From Treponema sp. (GTDB taxonomy: Bacteria > Spirochaetota > Spirochaetia > Treponematales > Breznakiellaceae): DNA of 5,763 nt. Numbering within the stretch: the stretch's first letter is position 1; each line of letters opens with the position of its first letter. The stretch covers positions 1-5,763 of the forward strand of contig JAITBO010000094.1 of the NCBI GenBank assembly GCA_031283505.1. The letters are read 5' to 3'. This document shows positions 5,087 through 5,763 of this stretch, in pieces. A program made the position numbers and the translations under genes. The notes beneath the pieces were generated by a model. That model had not been told where the DNA came from and made no database searches. It saw only the letters and a list, made by a program, of their open reading frames with translations.

Positions 5087-5763
5087 TCATTCTCCCTTCA
5101 CATCGGGATCGCTGATCATAATCCCCCGTACCACCGCCGCCAGGTCGTCATAGCTTTTCAGGAACGCCAGCAGGGTCCGCCGGGCAGCGCCGAAACTGTC
5201 AAATTCTTCCGGCTTCATGCCCTTCTCGTCATAGGCCCGGCGGAAGTCGGGAAACTTCTTTTCCAGTTCGGCGATGATTTTCGGGTCCACCGGATCGTCG
5301 ATGCGGTTTTTAACTTCCACATCGGACGCGTTAAACCTTTGCTGCCAGTCATAGGTAATGGTCATGGACATATCACCGCCGATAAACTCCGACCAATGAA
5401 AATGGTTCCGGTACGCCGCATTGAGAAGCCGCGTCCGGTATCCCCGCTCTTTGTACAGGTGATAGGCTTTTTTGGCCGCCGCCGTCCCGGCCCATTCCAG
5501 ATACCCCGGATCGGTAACAACGCCTTTTTTTGAGGCAACCACCTTGAGCCAGTCGTCCAGACGGCCCACCATGATCGTGCACACCGGGCTCATGCGGGAA
5601 ACATCCTTCCCCTCTTTTTCCCGCCGTTTTATGCCCCGTTCCACCGCCTCGGCTACGGCGATGCACTGGGGCACAGTAAAAGACACCGTAGCGTTCACGC
5701 TGATCCCCCGGTAGGACAGTTCCTCGACAGCCTCAATCCCCGCCCTGGTCGCCGGCAACTTGA
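5087..5763 (-). CDS. Transaldolase-family protein, N-terminus outside window
   Basis: The frame is open to the right edge; 224 complete codons and a TGA stop are visible. A TTG at 5758 is internal, because the codon before it (AAG, 5759-5761) gives KLPATRAGIEA, the family's Schiff-base lysine motif (K-[IV]-[PA]-[AS]-T). Counting from that Leu as 1, further marks are NATVSF (22-27), VGRLDDWLK (64-72), matching 'VGR..DW' of transaldolases, and AAYRN (114-118), equivalent to the phosphate-contacting 'ASFRN'. After the barrel there is a helical tail of about 70 residues (from about 150), longer than in small transaldolases, so this is a larger subgroup. Transaldolases move a dihydroxyacetone unit between sugar phosphates in the cytoplasm. 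The downstream mmsA suggests a catabolic operon, not housekeeping pentose-phosphate use. A specialised aldol-cleaving relative, such as the sulfofructose transaldolase type, cannot be excluded. Confidence 0.85.
   Translation of the reverse strand, partial: KLPATRAGIEAVEELSYRGISVNATVSFTVPQCIAVAEAVERGIKRREKEGKDVSRMSPVCTIMVGRLDDWLKVVASKKGVVTDPGYLEWAGTAAAKKAYHLYKERGYRTRLLNAAYRNHFHWSEFIGGDMSMTITYDWQQRFNASDVEVKNRIDDPVDPKIIAELEKKFPDFRRAYDEKGMKPEEFDSFGAARRTLLAFLKSYDDLAAVVRGIMISDPDVKGE

Noticed and set aside
4497..5153. Plus-strand frame (218 codons) antisense to mmsA
   Set aside because: mmsA is secure by its motifs; this frame is rich in Arg/His/Gly and looks like a codon-bias shadow.

Overview
The window joins two unrelated blocks, both read mostly from the minus strand. 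The host is a bacterium of moderate GC content (by eye a little above 50%). Protein style and the MmsA/transaldolase pair suggest a fermentative anaerobe, and my best guess is a gut treponeme (spirochaete). That guess rests on remembered resemblance, not on a marker gene.

Left block (1-2990, minus strand): four tightly packed genes of a tailed-phage head-tail/tail module. In transcription order they are a head-tail connector-like gene (GTG start at 2990), a small neck/tail-terminator-like gene, a tail-tube-like gene and a tail hub/baseplate-like gene that runs off the left edge. Junctions are a 2-nt gap and two 4-nt ATGA overlaps, so this is one operon. The function calls are family-level inferences. 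No capsid, portal, terminase, integrase or tape-measure gene lies in the window, and the module begins abruptly at the connector. The block is unusual in carrying short perfect palindromes and a heptamer repeat inside its reading frames.

Middle (2991-3536): a divergent intergenic region with a strong sigma-70-like promoter on the plus strand, then one small plus-strand gene of unknown function (96 aa), then 141 bp with no gene, which hold a large hairpin just past the end of mmsA.

Right block (3537-5763, minus strand): a transaldolase-family gene cut by the right edge just at its Schiff-base lysine, followed 38 nt later by mmsA/iolA (CoA-acylating (methyl)malonate-semialdehyde dehydrogenase). 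These look like two consecutive genes of a carbohydrate or polyol catabolic operon, possibly inositol-related, ending at the 3483-3529 hairpin. The phage/chromosome boundary probably lies between about 2990 and 3536. No stretch over 300 bases lacks a gene.
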